Assembly (NCBI GenBank): GCA_006384855.1
Contig: VCJN01000837.1
Coordinates: 1-64,000 of the forward strand
Length of the DNA stretch: 64,000 nt
Direction of reading: 5' to 3'
Source: Tetraselmis striata
Lineage: Eukaryota > Chlorophyta > Chlorodendrophyceae > Chlorodendrales > Chlorodendraceae
The position numbers and the translations under genes were made by a program. This document shows positions 1 through 8,878 of the stretch, piece by piece. Numbering within the stretch: position 1 is the first letter of the stretch; each line of letters begins with the position of its first letter. The notes beneath the pieces were generated by a model. The model was not told the origin of the DNA. It saw nothing but the letters and a program-made list of their open reading frames with translations, and did no database searches.

Positions 1-708
1 ATGGGTTCCATGTGCGCAAGCCTTGGCGGGGAAGTCGCGGTCCACGTCAAAGGGGCATAGGGGAGGAAAGACCCGACGTGGTGCGTGCTCCCGGGGATTG
101 CCGCTCTGTGTGTCTCCCACTTGTGGGCTTCCTTTGTGATGTCGGACAGGAACCGGCTGAATCTGTCCGTCTGAATCCATGTGTGGGTGAGGGCTTCTTG
201 CACCACGCGTGCATCCAGCCGCATGAGTTGGAACAGCGGGAACTGCTCCGCGTGGGCCCCAGCGAGGAGAGGCTCCATAGCCCCGTTGTCATCGTTCTCG
301 ACGAGTACAGCGGCCTGCTTCGCAGCGATCTCGAGCATATCCTCGGTGCCTTGCAGCCACACCGAATCCGAACCGCGGAGGTATGTGAGACGCGTATCAG
401 CGTCGACGATGTCCCCGTCCAGATCGGGCTAGTCAAGCAGAAAGAGCTTGTACTGGGCGAGCGCGTCCGCGCCGACATCCAGCAAAGTGTGTTAGTGCCA
501 AGCATGGCGCAGGGAGCGGTAGAGGGCCGGGTTTGCTGGACTTGGTGGGAGTCCAGCCGCCGGGGAGATGGATGTATTCCCCTCTTATGTCCTCGTCGGT
601 GAGTCTATTTTGTAGCGTGTTCTCCTCCACGCTCGCGTATGCTAGTTGGGTGCGTGTACAGCGCTCCACCATCCTGGCCCTTTTCTGGGGTGTCATCGAT
701 AATGCCAT
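1..708 (-). other. Unrecognised coding-like region, partial, running off the left edge
   Basis: On the minus strand a long stretch reads as ordinary protein, open from about 432 to the window edge. It is rich in acidic and aliphatic residues and contains, for example, DADTRLTYLRGSDSVWLQ and EQFPLFQLMRLDARVV. A second protein-like stretch starts with an ATG at 708 and contains YIHLPGGWTPTKS. The two parts do not form one simple frame, so the region is either several exons or a decayed gene. I recognise no family. It lies just outside transposon E, with its upstream side facing E. The gene at 25.5-27.0 kb, on the same strand, stops just beyond the other side of E, so both may be parts of one gene split by E (inference). 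The product beyond position 1 is not visible. Confidence 0.35.
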
Positions 709-1054
709 GGTGGGTGGTGCAACTGGTGACACCTCGTCGCCTCTTGTGATTGATATCCTTGCGAAGCAGGCGGCGTCGCGCGTCCGTACCGTCGCGGCGC
801 TGCTGCGCGATATACAGATCGCGGAGTGGGCAACTGCTGCCGTCGCTAGGTGTGCGTGAACATAAAGATAAGCGGCGATATACACCCGATATTAGCCCGG
901 TGTATTGACGCTTATTTGCGTAGTCGCAGCGCGAGTAGTAGTACGATGTATCGGTGCAGTCCCGCGCGCGCACCCCCACGTCGTGTGTGCGCGCGATGTG
1001 CGGCACGTTGTGTGCGGCGATGTGCGGCACGTTGTGCGTCACGTTGTGTGCGGC
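709..1054. other. Left boundary zone of element E, with short GTGCGGC-type repeats
   Basis: No gene is seen. From about 985 to 1,070 the motif GATGTGCGGCACG and close variants recur. Similar motifs (GATGTGCGGC and its complement) fill the subterminal part of copy B at 16,240-16,305 and of copy A at 10,665-10,735. Clustered short repeats near the ends are typical of CACTA elements, so this is probably the subterminal zone of E. No CACTG terminus was found here, so the exact left end is unknown. Confidence 0.4.
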
Positions 1055-1378
1055 GATGTATGTGCGGCACGACGGGCGGAGGTGTGGGCGGATGTAGGTG
1101 GTCCGGTAGCTTAGGTGGTAGGCGGTAGGTGGTGTTCGTAGGTGAGCGTTTTAATGCAGCCGCCCTAACTGCTGATGATTGTGTAACGCCCCAGCACGCG
1201 CATGAAGTACGGGGTCGCCTCACGGTCACCGCCGCTCACCGCTGAATCAAGCGCGGACAGCCGCGCACTCGCATCTGTGCTCCCTGCCGGTGGTGGGCTA
1301 CATCCACCCCAACTCTCAACCCCCCCCCCCCCCACCCCCCACCCCCCGCGCGCGCGCGCGGCAGCAGGCATGCCGGGA

Positions 1379-1458
1379 GAGGGATGAATATCGAGTGTGT
1401 CGAAGGATGGTGTGTACGCATGCAAGCACTGCCAGGGCATCGTGACGGGCAGTAGTGA
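1379..1458 (+). pseudogene. 5' piece of E transposase: BED-finger exon, cut by A
   Basis: This matches the start of the intact BED-finger exon at 16,587 in copy B. The ATG is present, but the sixth codon is TGA where copy B has TGG, so the frame is closed in E. The piece still contains the first finger cysteine pair, read as CKHC in copy B and in the same relative place here. It ends at AGTAGTGA, where element A begins; the finger's His/Cys half resumes at 10,989. Plain DNA transposon decay. Confidence 0.7.
1456..1458. repeat. Target-site duplication TGA, left of A
   Basis: TGA immediately before the CACTG end; repeated at 10,986-10,988. The empty site in copy B has a single TGA. Confidence 0.85.
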
Positions 1459-1480
1459 CACTGTGAGATTCAGATGTGAC
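1459..1480 (+). repeat. Terminal inverted repeat, left end of A
   Basis: CACTGTGAGATTCAGATG plus TGAC, identical over 22 bp to the right end of A and to both ends of B. After this the two ends differ: this end continues ATACAGGTGACGAAG, and the other end continues GTAAATGTGCCC. Confidence 0.9.
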
Positions 1481-2184
1481 ATACAGGTGACGAAGCACTA
1501 CTACTAGCGACTATTATTTATCCGTGAAGGCTGCTGCTGGTGGCGGCACGTCCATCCAGTTACGTGCGAGTACATCCGGCGTTATTGCCGGCGGGCGATA
1601 AATCCTTTTTGTCATCATTGAGGAAGTCGTACCAGCCCGGTGGAGCGTTACATGGCACTGACGTACAAGGTACAAGGTTGTCCGTGTAGTACCGGGTAGT
1701 ACGCGATATATTTATTACGCCGGTACCGGGTATCGAGTACCCGGTACCCGGTACCCGGGCACGATGGAGAGTGGTCCTGTGGATAACTACGACTATTAGT
1801 ACATGGGAGCGCAAATCTCAGCCGTACTATTCGGCCAAAGTGGGGATTTTTGTGTACATTATAGCTAGTACTGCTGATCGGGCCTGCCAGCCGTCCGATC
1901 AAAGGTCATCAGATGGGCGGTTTGGCTGCCATGTTTTGCCAAAGAGTGCTCACGTTACATAAATATTCGCGAGGGGGAGGGCGGGGGCAGGCAGCGGTTT
2001 GCCGAAGAATGTTTGAATTACAATTTCGCGACAGCTGCCATCGGGGGATGTGGCCCGGGGGGGGGGGGGGGGGGGGGGGGGGTGCGGGGGCGGGGGGACC
2101 ACGCCCGCCCCGCCCCCCCCGCCCCCCCTCGCCGCCAGCCGCTCCCGCCTGGGGGGGGGGGGGGGGGGGGTAAGGGGGCGGGGG
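1481..2184. repeat. Subterminal zone of A with GTACCCG repeats and G/C homopolymers
   Basis: No gene. Around 1,725-1,762 GGTACC/GTACCCGG units are repeated, a common subterminal feature of CACTA elements where transposase binds. Long G-runs lie near 2,057-2,082 and 2,151-2,170 with a C-rich stretch between. The mirrored zone is 23,085-23,780 in B. Confidence 0.55.
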
Positions 2185-2466
2185 CTACTGCTTGTTCTTG
2201 TTCTTGCGTGCCCGCGGGACCCTCCGCTTCGACGATCTCGCTGCCTCCGCCTCCGCCTCCGCCTCCGCCTCCGCCTGCGCCTCCGACTCCGCCTCCGACT
2301 CCGCGACCGTCAGTTTCTTACCTCGGCGTTTCTTCACTGGCCTCTTCCGCTTCTTGTCATCCGTCAGTGTCTTCACCACCCCGGGAGGCTGTGCCGTCGA
2401 CGACGCCGCCATGAGCTTCCTTACCTTCGCGTCGGGACGCCCCCTGTGCCCAGACACCCACAACAA
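2185..2466 (-). CDS. Small basic/acidic ORF of the CACTA element, copy A
   Basis: A 93-residue open frame. The middle is strongly basic with bipartite-like nuclear signals (KKRKRPVKKRRGKK). Then comes an acidic Glu/Ala/Ser block encoded by a GCCTCC/GACTCC hexamer run (2,245-2,300), and a basic tail (KRRVPRARKNKNKQ). The start may be an upstream spliced exon, because the sequence before PDAKVRKLMAAS reads like intron. In copy B the same ORF is cut by a TAG within the acidic run. It resembles no family I know. A nuclear, nucleic-acid-associated role is inferred only from composition. The codon repeat may also make it a by-product of the hexamer tract. Confidence 0.45.
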   Translation of the reverse strand: MLWVSGHRGRPDAKVRKLMAASSTAQPPGVVKTLTDDKKRKRPVKKRRGKKLTVAESEAESEAQAEAEAEAEAEAARSSKRRVPRARKNKNKQ

Positions 2467-2493
2467 GCCACAATCGTTTCGCCTTTAAGCGGC

Positions 2494-2773
2494 TGAGGAT
2501 GCGGCCTCCTCGGCCACCACGAGTTGCGCCGCTGGCACTGTGGAAGCCTTGGCGTTGAGGTGGGCCTTAACGGCGCTCCCGGACGAACCTGCGCGCGGCA
2601 CAAGTTAGCCACGAGTGGGTGCGTGCTAATGTGGAGGATGGAGTGTTTTGTTGCGCGCCCACCTTGTCACGCGTTTCCTCATGTCTTTCTCGTCCTCCTC
2701 GATGCCGGCGGCGCGGACACGCGAGACAACAAGGCTCGCCGCCCACGTTTGCCCGGGGGGGCGAGGTCGGCCA
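2494..2773 (-). other. Possible upstream exons of the small basic ORF, copy A (decayed)
   Basis: The minus strand from an ATG at 2,773 reads MADLAPPGK, with a further protein-like piece (RFVRERR) after a possible splice acceptor. Copy B (22,491-22,782) keeps this second piece open for longer (FVRERRKAHLNAKASTVPAA) to a TAA. Here one extra T closes it. The function is unknown, and exon joining is guessed from the acceptor-like GCGCGCAG before the second piece. Confidence 0.3.
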
Positions 2774-3019
2774 TGGCGCTGTGAGCGGTGAAGGGGGGGG
2801 GGGGGGCGGGGGGGGGGGGGGGGGGGGGGGGCGGCCGAGGTGGAGAAACTAACACCCAGTCGACGACCGCCTTCCGCAGCAGTCAACGACACATCGGAGG
2901 CGAGGAGCAGCGCGCCACTACTATTTATATGCACGTATTGTCAAGAGCTAGTCGGTGCGGCATTGTGTCGGTGTAATTTCGCAATGTTTATTGTTGAAGT
3001 AGCACGGCGTAATGGATAC

Positions 3020-3120
3020 GGCGAGTGAATCCGGGATAATGTGTGCGACGAATGTGCGCGCGCAGCGGTGTGCGGCGGTGTGCGGCGGCGGTGTGCGGCG
3101 GTGTGCACCGATGTTAATTT
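3020..3120. repeat. GTGTGCGGCG short tandem run, copy A
   Basis: GGTGTGCGGC units repeat near 3,066-3,105; the mirror is CACACCGCCG repeats at 22,175-22,212 in B. No gene. Confidence 0.7.
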
Positions 3121-3189
3121 AGTGTGAATATTATATCGGCCGTAGACGATCAGGTCTGGCAGCACCGCCCGTGCTTGTAAATAAGCGAC

Positions 3190-4745
3190 AATGGGTCTAG
3201 TCTCCCGCTAGTCTGTGCACCGCAAGTGCACTCCGCAAGCCTCGCCTCCATCCGCGTCGGAACCGGTAGTAAGTGTTGTTGTGTGCGCACATCGTGACAA
3301 CATATTACACGGTGGCAATTGCAATTATTAGCGGTGGATAATGTGAAGGCGTTTTCGAAATCGACAAAGAATGAGGCGGTGCTGGCGGAGTGCATTGGCG
3401 GTGCATAGAATAGCGTGTCCCTGGGGTTTTGGCTGCATCGGACGCCGTATTCCCACCCATCCGGCACGGAATGTCCGGTTTTTACACATTTGTGTGTTAA
3501 TAAAGTGTGAATATTACGCGTCCTTTACGCCGGGTGGATGGGCATCCGGCGTCCGATGCACCCCAATTATTTGCAGCACGCTACTCTACGCACCCCCAAC
3601 GCACTCCGCAAGCCTCGCCTCCATCCGCGTCGGAACCGGTAGTAAGTGTTGTTGTGTGCGCACATCGTGACAACATATTACACGGTGGCAATTGCAATTA
3701 GCGGTGGATAATGTGAAGGCGTTTTCGAAATCGACAGAGAATGAGGCGGTGCTGGCGGAGTGCATTGGCGGTGCATAGAATAGCGTGGTGCTGGCTGGGG
3801 TTTTGGCTGCATCGGACGCCGTATTCCCACCCATCCGGCACGGAATGTCCGGTTTTCACACATTTGTGTGTTAATAAAGTGTGAATATTACGCGTCTTTT
3901 ACGCCGGGTGGATGGGCATCCGGCGTCCGATGCACCCCAATTATTTGCAGCACGCTACTCTACGCACCCCCAACGCACTCCGCAAGCCTCGCCTCCATCC
4001 GCGTCGGAACCGGTAGTAAGTGTTGTTGTGTGCGCACATCGTGACAACATATTACACGGTGGCAATTGCAATTAGCGGTGGATAATGTGAAGGCGTTTTC
4101 GAAATCGACAGAGAATGAGGCGGTGCTGGCGGAGTGCATTGGCGGTGCATAGAATAGCGTGGTGCTGGGGTTTTGGCTGCATCGGACGCCGTATTCCCAC
4201 CCATCCGGCACGGAATGTCCGGTTTTCACACATTTGTGTGTTAATAAAGTGTGAATATTACGCGTCTTTTACGCCGGGTGGATGGGCATCCGGCGTCCGA
4301 TGCACCCCAATTATTTGCAGCACGCTACTCTACGCACCCCCAACGCACTCCGCAAGCCTCGCCTCCATCCGCGTCGGAACCGGTAGTAAGTGTTGTTGTG
4401 TGCGCACATCGTGACAACATTACACGGTGGCAATTGCAATTAGCGGTGGATAATGTGAAGGCGTTTTCGAAATCGACAGAGAATGAGGCGGTGCTGGCGG
4501 AGTGCATTGGCGGTGCATAGAATAGCGTGTCCCTGGGGTTTTGGCTGCATCGGACGCCGTATTCCCACCCATCCGGCACGGTATGTCCGGTTTTCACACA
4601 TTTGCGTGTGAATATATATAGTGTGAATATTACGTACGCGTCTTTTACGCTGGGTGGATGGGCATCCGGCGTCCGATGCACCCCGAATCTCACCAACACG
4701 CTACTCTACGCACCCCCAACGCACTCCGCCAGCCCCGCCTCTTTC
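3190..4745. repeat. ~370-bp tandem repeat array, about 4 units, copy A
   Basis: The marker CGGAACCGGTAGTAAGTG recurs with spacing of about 374, 374 and 366 bp (units anchored near 3,255, 3,629, 4,003, 4,369). Each unit contains TGTGAATATTACGCGTC, GGCATCCGGCGTCCGATG and CACATTTGTGTG. Short reading frames across the units repeat in register and are most likely not genes. The mirrored array in B (20,930-22,060) has about three units, and E has about one and a half (24,480-25,060). Confidence 0.9.
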
Positions 4746-5105
4746 CGCGCAGGTCCTACGTTCCATTGTATGTATATACATACGTACATGTACTGCTCCG
4801 AAACCAGCCCAAACTTAATGAGTGCACAAGTGTAAATGGGGGGGGGGGGGGGGGTGGGGGGGGGGGGTGTGTGGCGGCGGGGCATCCACTCACACATACC
4901 CCGGCGATGCATGACAGATATTACATGCCGTGGCGGGTCGGCGGGCCGACCCGGCGGGGGGGGGGGGGGGGGGGGCGTCTATTCAACTACACGTGCGACA
5001 GTGTCGTTTCGTGGAGCAGTATATGTGCCCGGCCTCATTTATACCGCCCCCTACCTGCGCTGCATGGTCCACCCCTACGAATTACTTAGCACAAACCGCC
5101 ATTAC

Positions 5106-5408
5106 TTAATAGGAACCTAGCACAGCCAGGCTTATATGCCCGCTTTGCCGATCAACTTCTACGCACTTTCCGTCCCTTAACCGCCGGACATGGGGGTTAA
5201 GCCGCCAGCCTCGGCAGTTGCTTAGCCAGACTTGGCATCCCGTACCGTGTCCATGGCTTCGCAGCTCTGCCGCCGGCACACGCCGAGTCCGGCGCTTGCT
5301 GCCGCGGGGTTGCGCACGCATGCACGCACGGTAATACGCCGCCGACGCCGCCACGCTTATTTCCACCAGCTTCGCCAGCCGCAGCTTCGCACGCCTTTCC
5401 GCCGACAT
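5106..5408 (-). CDS. Accessory ORF of the CACTA element (MSAERR family), copy A
   Basis: A 100-residue open frame starting MSAERRAKLRLAK. It is rich in Arg/Lys (GSKRRTRRVPAAE), contains a GWRLNPHVRRLRDGK segment and ends AVLGSY. Three copies exist in the window: this one, 20,232-20,534 and 23,839-24,111. A and B copies match over nearly the whole length with conservative changes (KLVEI versus KVVEV; DRQ versus DRE). The third lost a short internal block but stays in frame. Frame conservation in three copies argues that it is or was translated. It is transcribed away from the cysteine-rich ORF at 5,542. I recognise no domain; DNA or RNA binding is a guess from charge. Confidence 0.5.
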   Translation of the reverse strand: MSAERRAKLRLAKLVEISVAASAAYYRACMRAQPRGSKRRTRRVPAAELRSHGHGTGCQVWLSNCRGWRLNPHVRRLRDGKCVEVDRQSGHISLAVLGSY

Positions 5409-5541
5409 ACGAAACGCACGAATCCCCCCCCCCCCCCCCCCCCCCGTCCCCGCGTCATGTATATTATATTCGAGGCGACTATGCGGGGCGCAGCACACGC
5501 CGCGGCTTGGGTCGGCGGAGCGGCAGGCGGCGGGAGCCCTA
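5409..5541. promoter_or_regulatory. Putative divergent promoter between the two accessory ORFs, copy A
   Basis: 133 bp separate the start codons of two oppositely oriented ORFs. It contains a C-run (5,424-5,443) and an AT-rich block in otherwise GC-rich DNA, TGTATATTATATTCG near 5,458-5,472, which could serve as TATA elements in both directions. The same block is kept in B (20,180-20,200) and in E (15,940-15,957). Promoter function is inferred. Confidence 0.4.
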
Positions 5542-6348
5542 ATGGCCGGGCAGTATTCACACCCACACAGGCACCGCCGCTCACCTCCGACGCGGATGAA
5601 CCGCCTCCCAAAGGAAACATGCCGGTTGGTGGTAAGCCCAGCAGGCGTGGGGTGCCGGCGCCGGTACTGGTGCGACGGAGCTGTCGCGTCAGGAACCGCA
5701 CCGCATGTGGAGCAACACATGGCGGTGCCGGCCCCACCTATGTCTAGGGCCACCTCCTCACAACACCCCGCCACGACGGCGTCGGCCACCGCCGACGGCG
5801 CCGTTGCGGGGGGGGACGCCCTGCCAGGCGACGATGATGCGCCTGGTGCGCCGCGTCAGGAGGCGGAGGAGGCCGTGGTCGAGGCGACTGATCGGGCTGA
5901 GGGGGTTGTCGAGGCGAGCGAGGCTGCGCTCGCGCCACCCGCCCCGCAGCCACCTGCGGGACATGCCGACTTGCTCGTCGCCATGTTGACCGGAGCACTA
6001 CGAGCAGTGGCGGGAGGCGGCCACATGCACTATCATGTGCGTGTCCTGGCCGGACGCCCGTCATGCGTGGACTGCGGCCAACGGACGGACTGGGAGTGTT
6101 GCTGCGACGGCACCCCGGCTTTGTGCGGCCCCAAGTACCCATGCATGGCGACCCATCAGCGGGCAGTCCTCTGCCCGACCATGGCCACGGTGAGGGCGGA
6201 GTTCCGCCATGTCAGGGACGCGTTCCACGACGCGACTCGCGCCGCCGTGTGTGAGGCTTCCGAGAAGGCACGCGCGGCTGGTAGGGTGCGCAGGGTGAGG
6301 CGGCGGACGGCCCAGGAGCTGAAGGAGAGCGAGACATGCCGTCAGTGA
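5542..6348 (+). CDS. Cysteine-rich accessory protein of the CACTA element, copy A (intact)
   Basis: A 268-residue ORF. Residues ~1-60 are Arg/Pro rich. Residues 70-150 are Ala/Glu/Asp rich and probably disordered. A compact Cys/His cluster follows around 165-200: CVDCGQRTDWECCCDG, then ALC, CMATHQR. The tail is helical and basic and ends ESETCRQ. The spacing C-x2-C, C-x-C, L-C, C-x3-H resembles the C-terminal cross-brace zinc domain of piggyBac-type transposases. That is a pattern match only and not an assignment. Copies in B (19,300-20,112, minus) and E (15,187-15,872, minus) have the same protein interrupted by frameshifts, so this is the only open version. It probably binds zinc and perhaps DNA or chromatin. 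Confidence 0.55.
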   Translation: MAGQYSHPHRHRRSPPTRMNRLPKETCRLVVSPAGVGCRRRYWCDGAVASGTAPHVEQHMAVPAPPMSRATSSQHPATTASATADGAVAGGDALPGDDDAPGAPRQEAEEAVVEATDRAEGVVEASEAALAPPAPQPPAGHADLLVAMLTGALRAVAGGGHMHYHVRVLAGRPSCVDCGQRTDWECCCDGTPALCGPKYPCMATHQRAVLCPTMATVRAEFRHVRDAFHDATRAAVCEASEKARAAGRVRRVRRRTAQELKESETCRQ

Positions 6349-6384
6349 GGTCGGGCGCAATGTCATTGGGTGGGGCACACGGAC

Positions 6385-6715
6385 GTGTAACACTTGCACT
6401 TTGCGCGTACTGCTGGGTTACATCCAAGCGGTGTCACACTATGCAACCGGAAAGGCTGCGTTGCTACTGCAAACGATGCTACGCCTCACTCGGTAGCAAC
6501 CGCTGCCCCGCCTATCCCACAGCCGCTGCCCCCCCCCCCCCCCCCCCCGCGCGCGGGATCCCCGCCATCAGCAGCTTGCACTTGCACTTTGCGCGTACTG
6601 CTGGGTTACATCCAGGCGGCGTCACACCGGAAAGGCTGCGTTGCTACTGCAAACGATGCTACGCCTCACTCGGTAGCAACCGCTGCCCCGCCCATCCCAC
6701 TCGGGATGCTGAGAG
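6385..6715. repeat. Tandem duplication of ~190 bp with a C-run between, copy A
   Basis: CACTTTGCGCGTACTGCTGG through CGGTAGCAACCGCTGCCCCG occurs twice (from ~6,393 and ~6,582), separated by a long C-run at 6,531-6,548. B carries the mirrored pair (18,955-19,260); E has a single copy (15,020-15,150). Confidence 0.8.
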
Positions 6716-7288
6716 CAGCTAAAGGGCACCGGGGGCGGGGCAAGAGGGAGCAGGGCCAATGATTGTGGAAGAGCGGGGACCCGCTTGCATGCCATCGTAT
6801 TATATCTTGCACAATATCTGTTGCTGCACTCATATCTCACATCACTAGCTTAGCTATAGTGATTCCCCCCCCCCCCCGCACCGCGGACGCACAAGCCTGG
6901 GTATACGCATCAACTGCCCGCCGGGATGAGAAACTGGTATTGGTAGTGTGTCTGTGGGGTGGAGGGGGGGCAAAAGAGCTGCCAATTGCTGCCAAGCTGG
7001 TGCGTTACATTGGGGCAGGCGCTGGGCAGACAATTGGGGCTCGCTTCAGAGCATTGTCTAGTGCCTATGCGGCTGCGCCGCCTTCGCCGCATGCAGACTC
7101 TCCGGGCTCACCAGCACCGCCACCTCAGTCATGCGGCCCTGCATCCCGCAGCCCGCCGCCGCCAGCCAGATCAGAGGTATCCAGAAGCCAGTGCTGGGGT
7201 TGTTGCGGCATGACCGCATAGTTTTCAGCGCCTGCCGTCCACAACTTGTAATGCATCCCTTTCCGCCGATTCCGCTGTATGCGCTGTC
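6716..7288. other. Spacer between the accessory block and the satellite, copy A
   Basis: Shared with 18,357-18,950 in B and absent from E, so it entered with the satellite or replaced the 3' half of the transposase. It holds a C-run at 6,866-6,877 and no convincing gene. Short frames such as one ending RMTEVAVLVSP (minus) exist in both copies but have no recognised domain. Confidence 0.5.
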
Positions 7289-8878
7289 TTGGCGCCGCGC
7301 TGCCCCGGCCGCCGCGCCTTGGCGCCGTGCTGCCCCGGCCGCCGCGCCTTGGCGCCGCGCTGCCCCGGCCGCCGCGCCTTGGCGCCGCGCTGCCCCGGCC
7401 GCCGCGCCTTGGCGCCGCGCTGCCCCGGCCGCCGCGCCTTGGCGCCGCGCTGCCCCGCCCATCCCACTCGCGTTGGCGCCGCGCTGCCCCGGCCGCCGCG
7501 CCTTGGCGCCGCGCTGCCCCGGCCGCCGCGCGTTGGCGCCGCGCTGCCCCGGCCGCCGCGCCTTGGCGCCGCGCTGCCCCGGCCGCCGCGCCTTGGCGCC
7601 GCGCTGCCCCGGCCGCCGCGCCTTGGCGCCGCGCTGCCCCGGCCGCCGCGCCTTGGCGCCGCGCTGCCCCGGCCGCCGCGCCTTGGCGCCGCGCTGCCCC
7701 GGCCGCCGCGCCTTGGCGCCGCGCTGCCCCGGCCGCCGCGCCTTGGCGCCGCGCTGCCCCGGCCGCCGCGCCTTGGCGCCGCGCTGCCCCGGCCGCCGCG
7801 CCTTGGCGCCGCGCTGCCCCGCCCATCCCACTCGCGTTGGCGCCGCGCTGCCCCGCCCATCCCACTCGCGTTGGCGCCGCGCTGCCCCGGCCGCCGCGCC
7901 TTGGCGCCGCGCTGCCCCGGCCGCCGCGCCTTGGCGCCGCGCTGCCCCGGCCGCCGCGCCTTGGCGCCGCGCTGCCCCGGCCGCCGCGCCTTGGCGCCGC
8001 GCTGCCCCGGCCGCCGCGCCTTGGCGCCGCGCTGCCCCGGCCGCCGCGCCTTGGCGCCGCGCTGCCCCGGCCGCCGCGCCTTGGCGCCGCGCTGCCCCGG
8101 CCGCCGCGCCTTGGCGCCGCGCTGCCCCGGCCGCCGCGCCTTGGCGCCGCGCTGCCCCGGCCGCCGCGCCTTGGCGCCGCGCTGCCCCGGCCGCCGCGCC
8201 TTGGCGCCGCGCTGCCCCGGCCGCCGCGCCTTGGCGCCGCGCTGCCCCGGCCGCCGCGCCTTGGCGCCGCGCTGCCCCGGCCGCCGCGCCTTGGCGCCGC
8301 GCTGCCCCGGCCGCCGCGCCTTGGCGCCGCGCTGCCCCGGCCGCCGCGCCTTGGCGCCGCGCTGCCCCGGCCGCCGCGCCTTGGCGCCGCGCTGCCCCGG
8401 CCGCCGCGCCTTGGCGCCGCGCTGCCCCGGCCGCCGCGCCTTGGCGCCGCGCTGCCCCGGCCGCCGCGCCTTGGCGCCGCGCTGCCCCGGCCGCCGCGCC
8501 TTGGCGCCGCGCTGCCCCGCCCATCCCACTCGCGTTGGCGCCGCGCTGCCCCGGCCGCCGCGCCTTGGCGCCGCGCTGCCCCGGCCGCCGCGCGTTGGCG
8601 CCGCGCTGCCCCGGCCGCCGCGCCTTGGCGCCGCGCTGCCCCGGCCGCCGCGCGTTGGCGCCGCGCTGCCCCGGCCGCCGCGCCTTGGCGCCGCGCTGCC
8701 CCGGCCGCCGCGCGTTGGCGCCGCGCTGCCCCGGCCGCCGCGCCTTGGCGCCGCGCTGCCCCGGCCGCCGCGCCTTGGCGCCGCGCTGCCCCGGCCGCCG
8801 CGCCTTGGCGCCGCGCTGCCCCGGCCGCCGCGCCTTGGCGCCGCGCTGCCCCGGCCGCCGCGCCTTGGCGCCGCGCTG
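7289..8878. repeat. 30-bp GC-rich satellite, ~53 units, copy A
   Basis: The unit TTGGCGCCGCGCTGCCCCGG plus CCGCCGCGCC is repeated head to tail with almost no change. A few units read CGCGTTGG instead of CGCCTTGG. Four longer units (near 7,455, 7,820, 7,854 and 8,519) carry GCCCATCCCACTCGCG. Because 30 is a multiple of three, several frames stay open for hundreds of codons; they give RRQGAAAGAA-type decapeptide repeats and should not be annotated as genes. The matching array in B is only about 9-10 units (18,069-18,356). Confidence 0.95.

Noticed and set aside
2050-2500. Gly/Arg/Pro-rich ORFs on the plus strand
   Set aside because: Products of G/C homopolymers and the hexamer tract; the opposite strand has the better-supported ORF.
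3371-4835. A series of ~90-100 residue ORFs on both strands
   Set aside because: They recur with the ~370-bp repeat and shift with each unit; no conserved protein features.
7289-8878. CRISPR-like or protein-coding array
   Set aside because: Units are contiguous with no spacers, and open frames follow from the 30-bp period.
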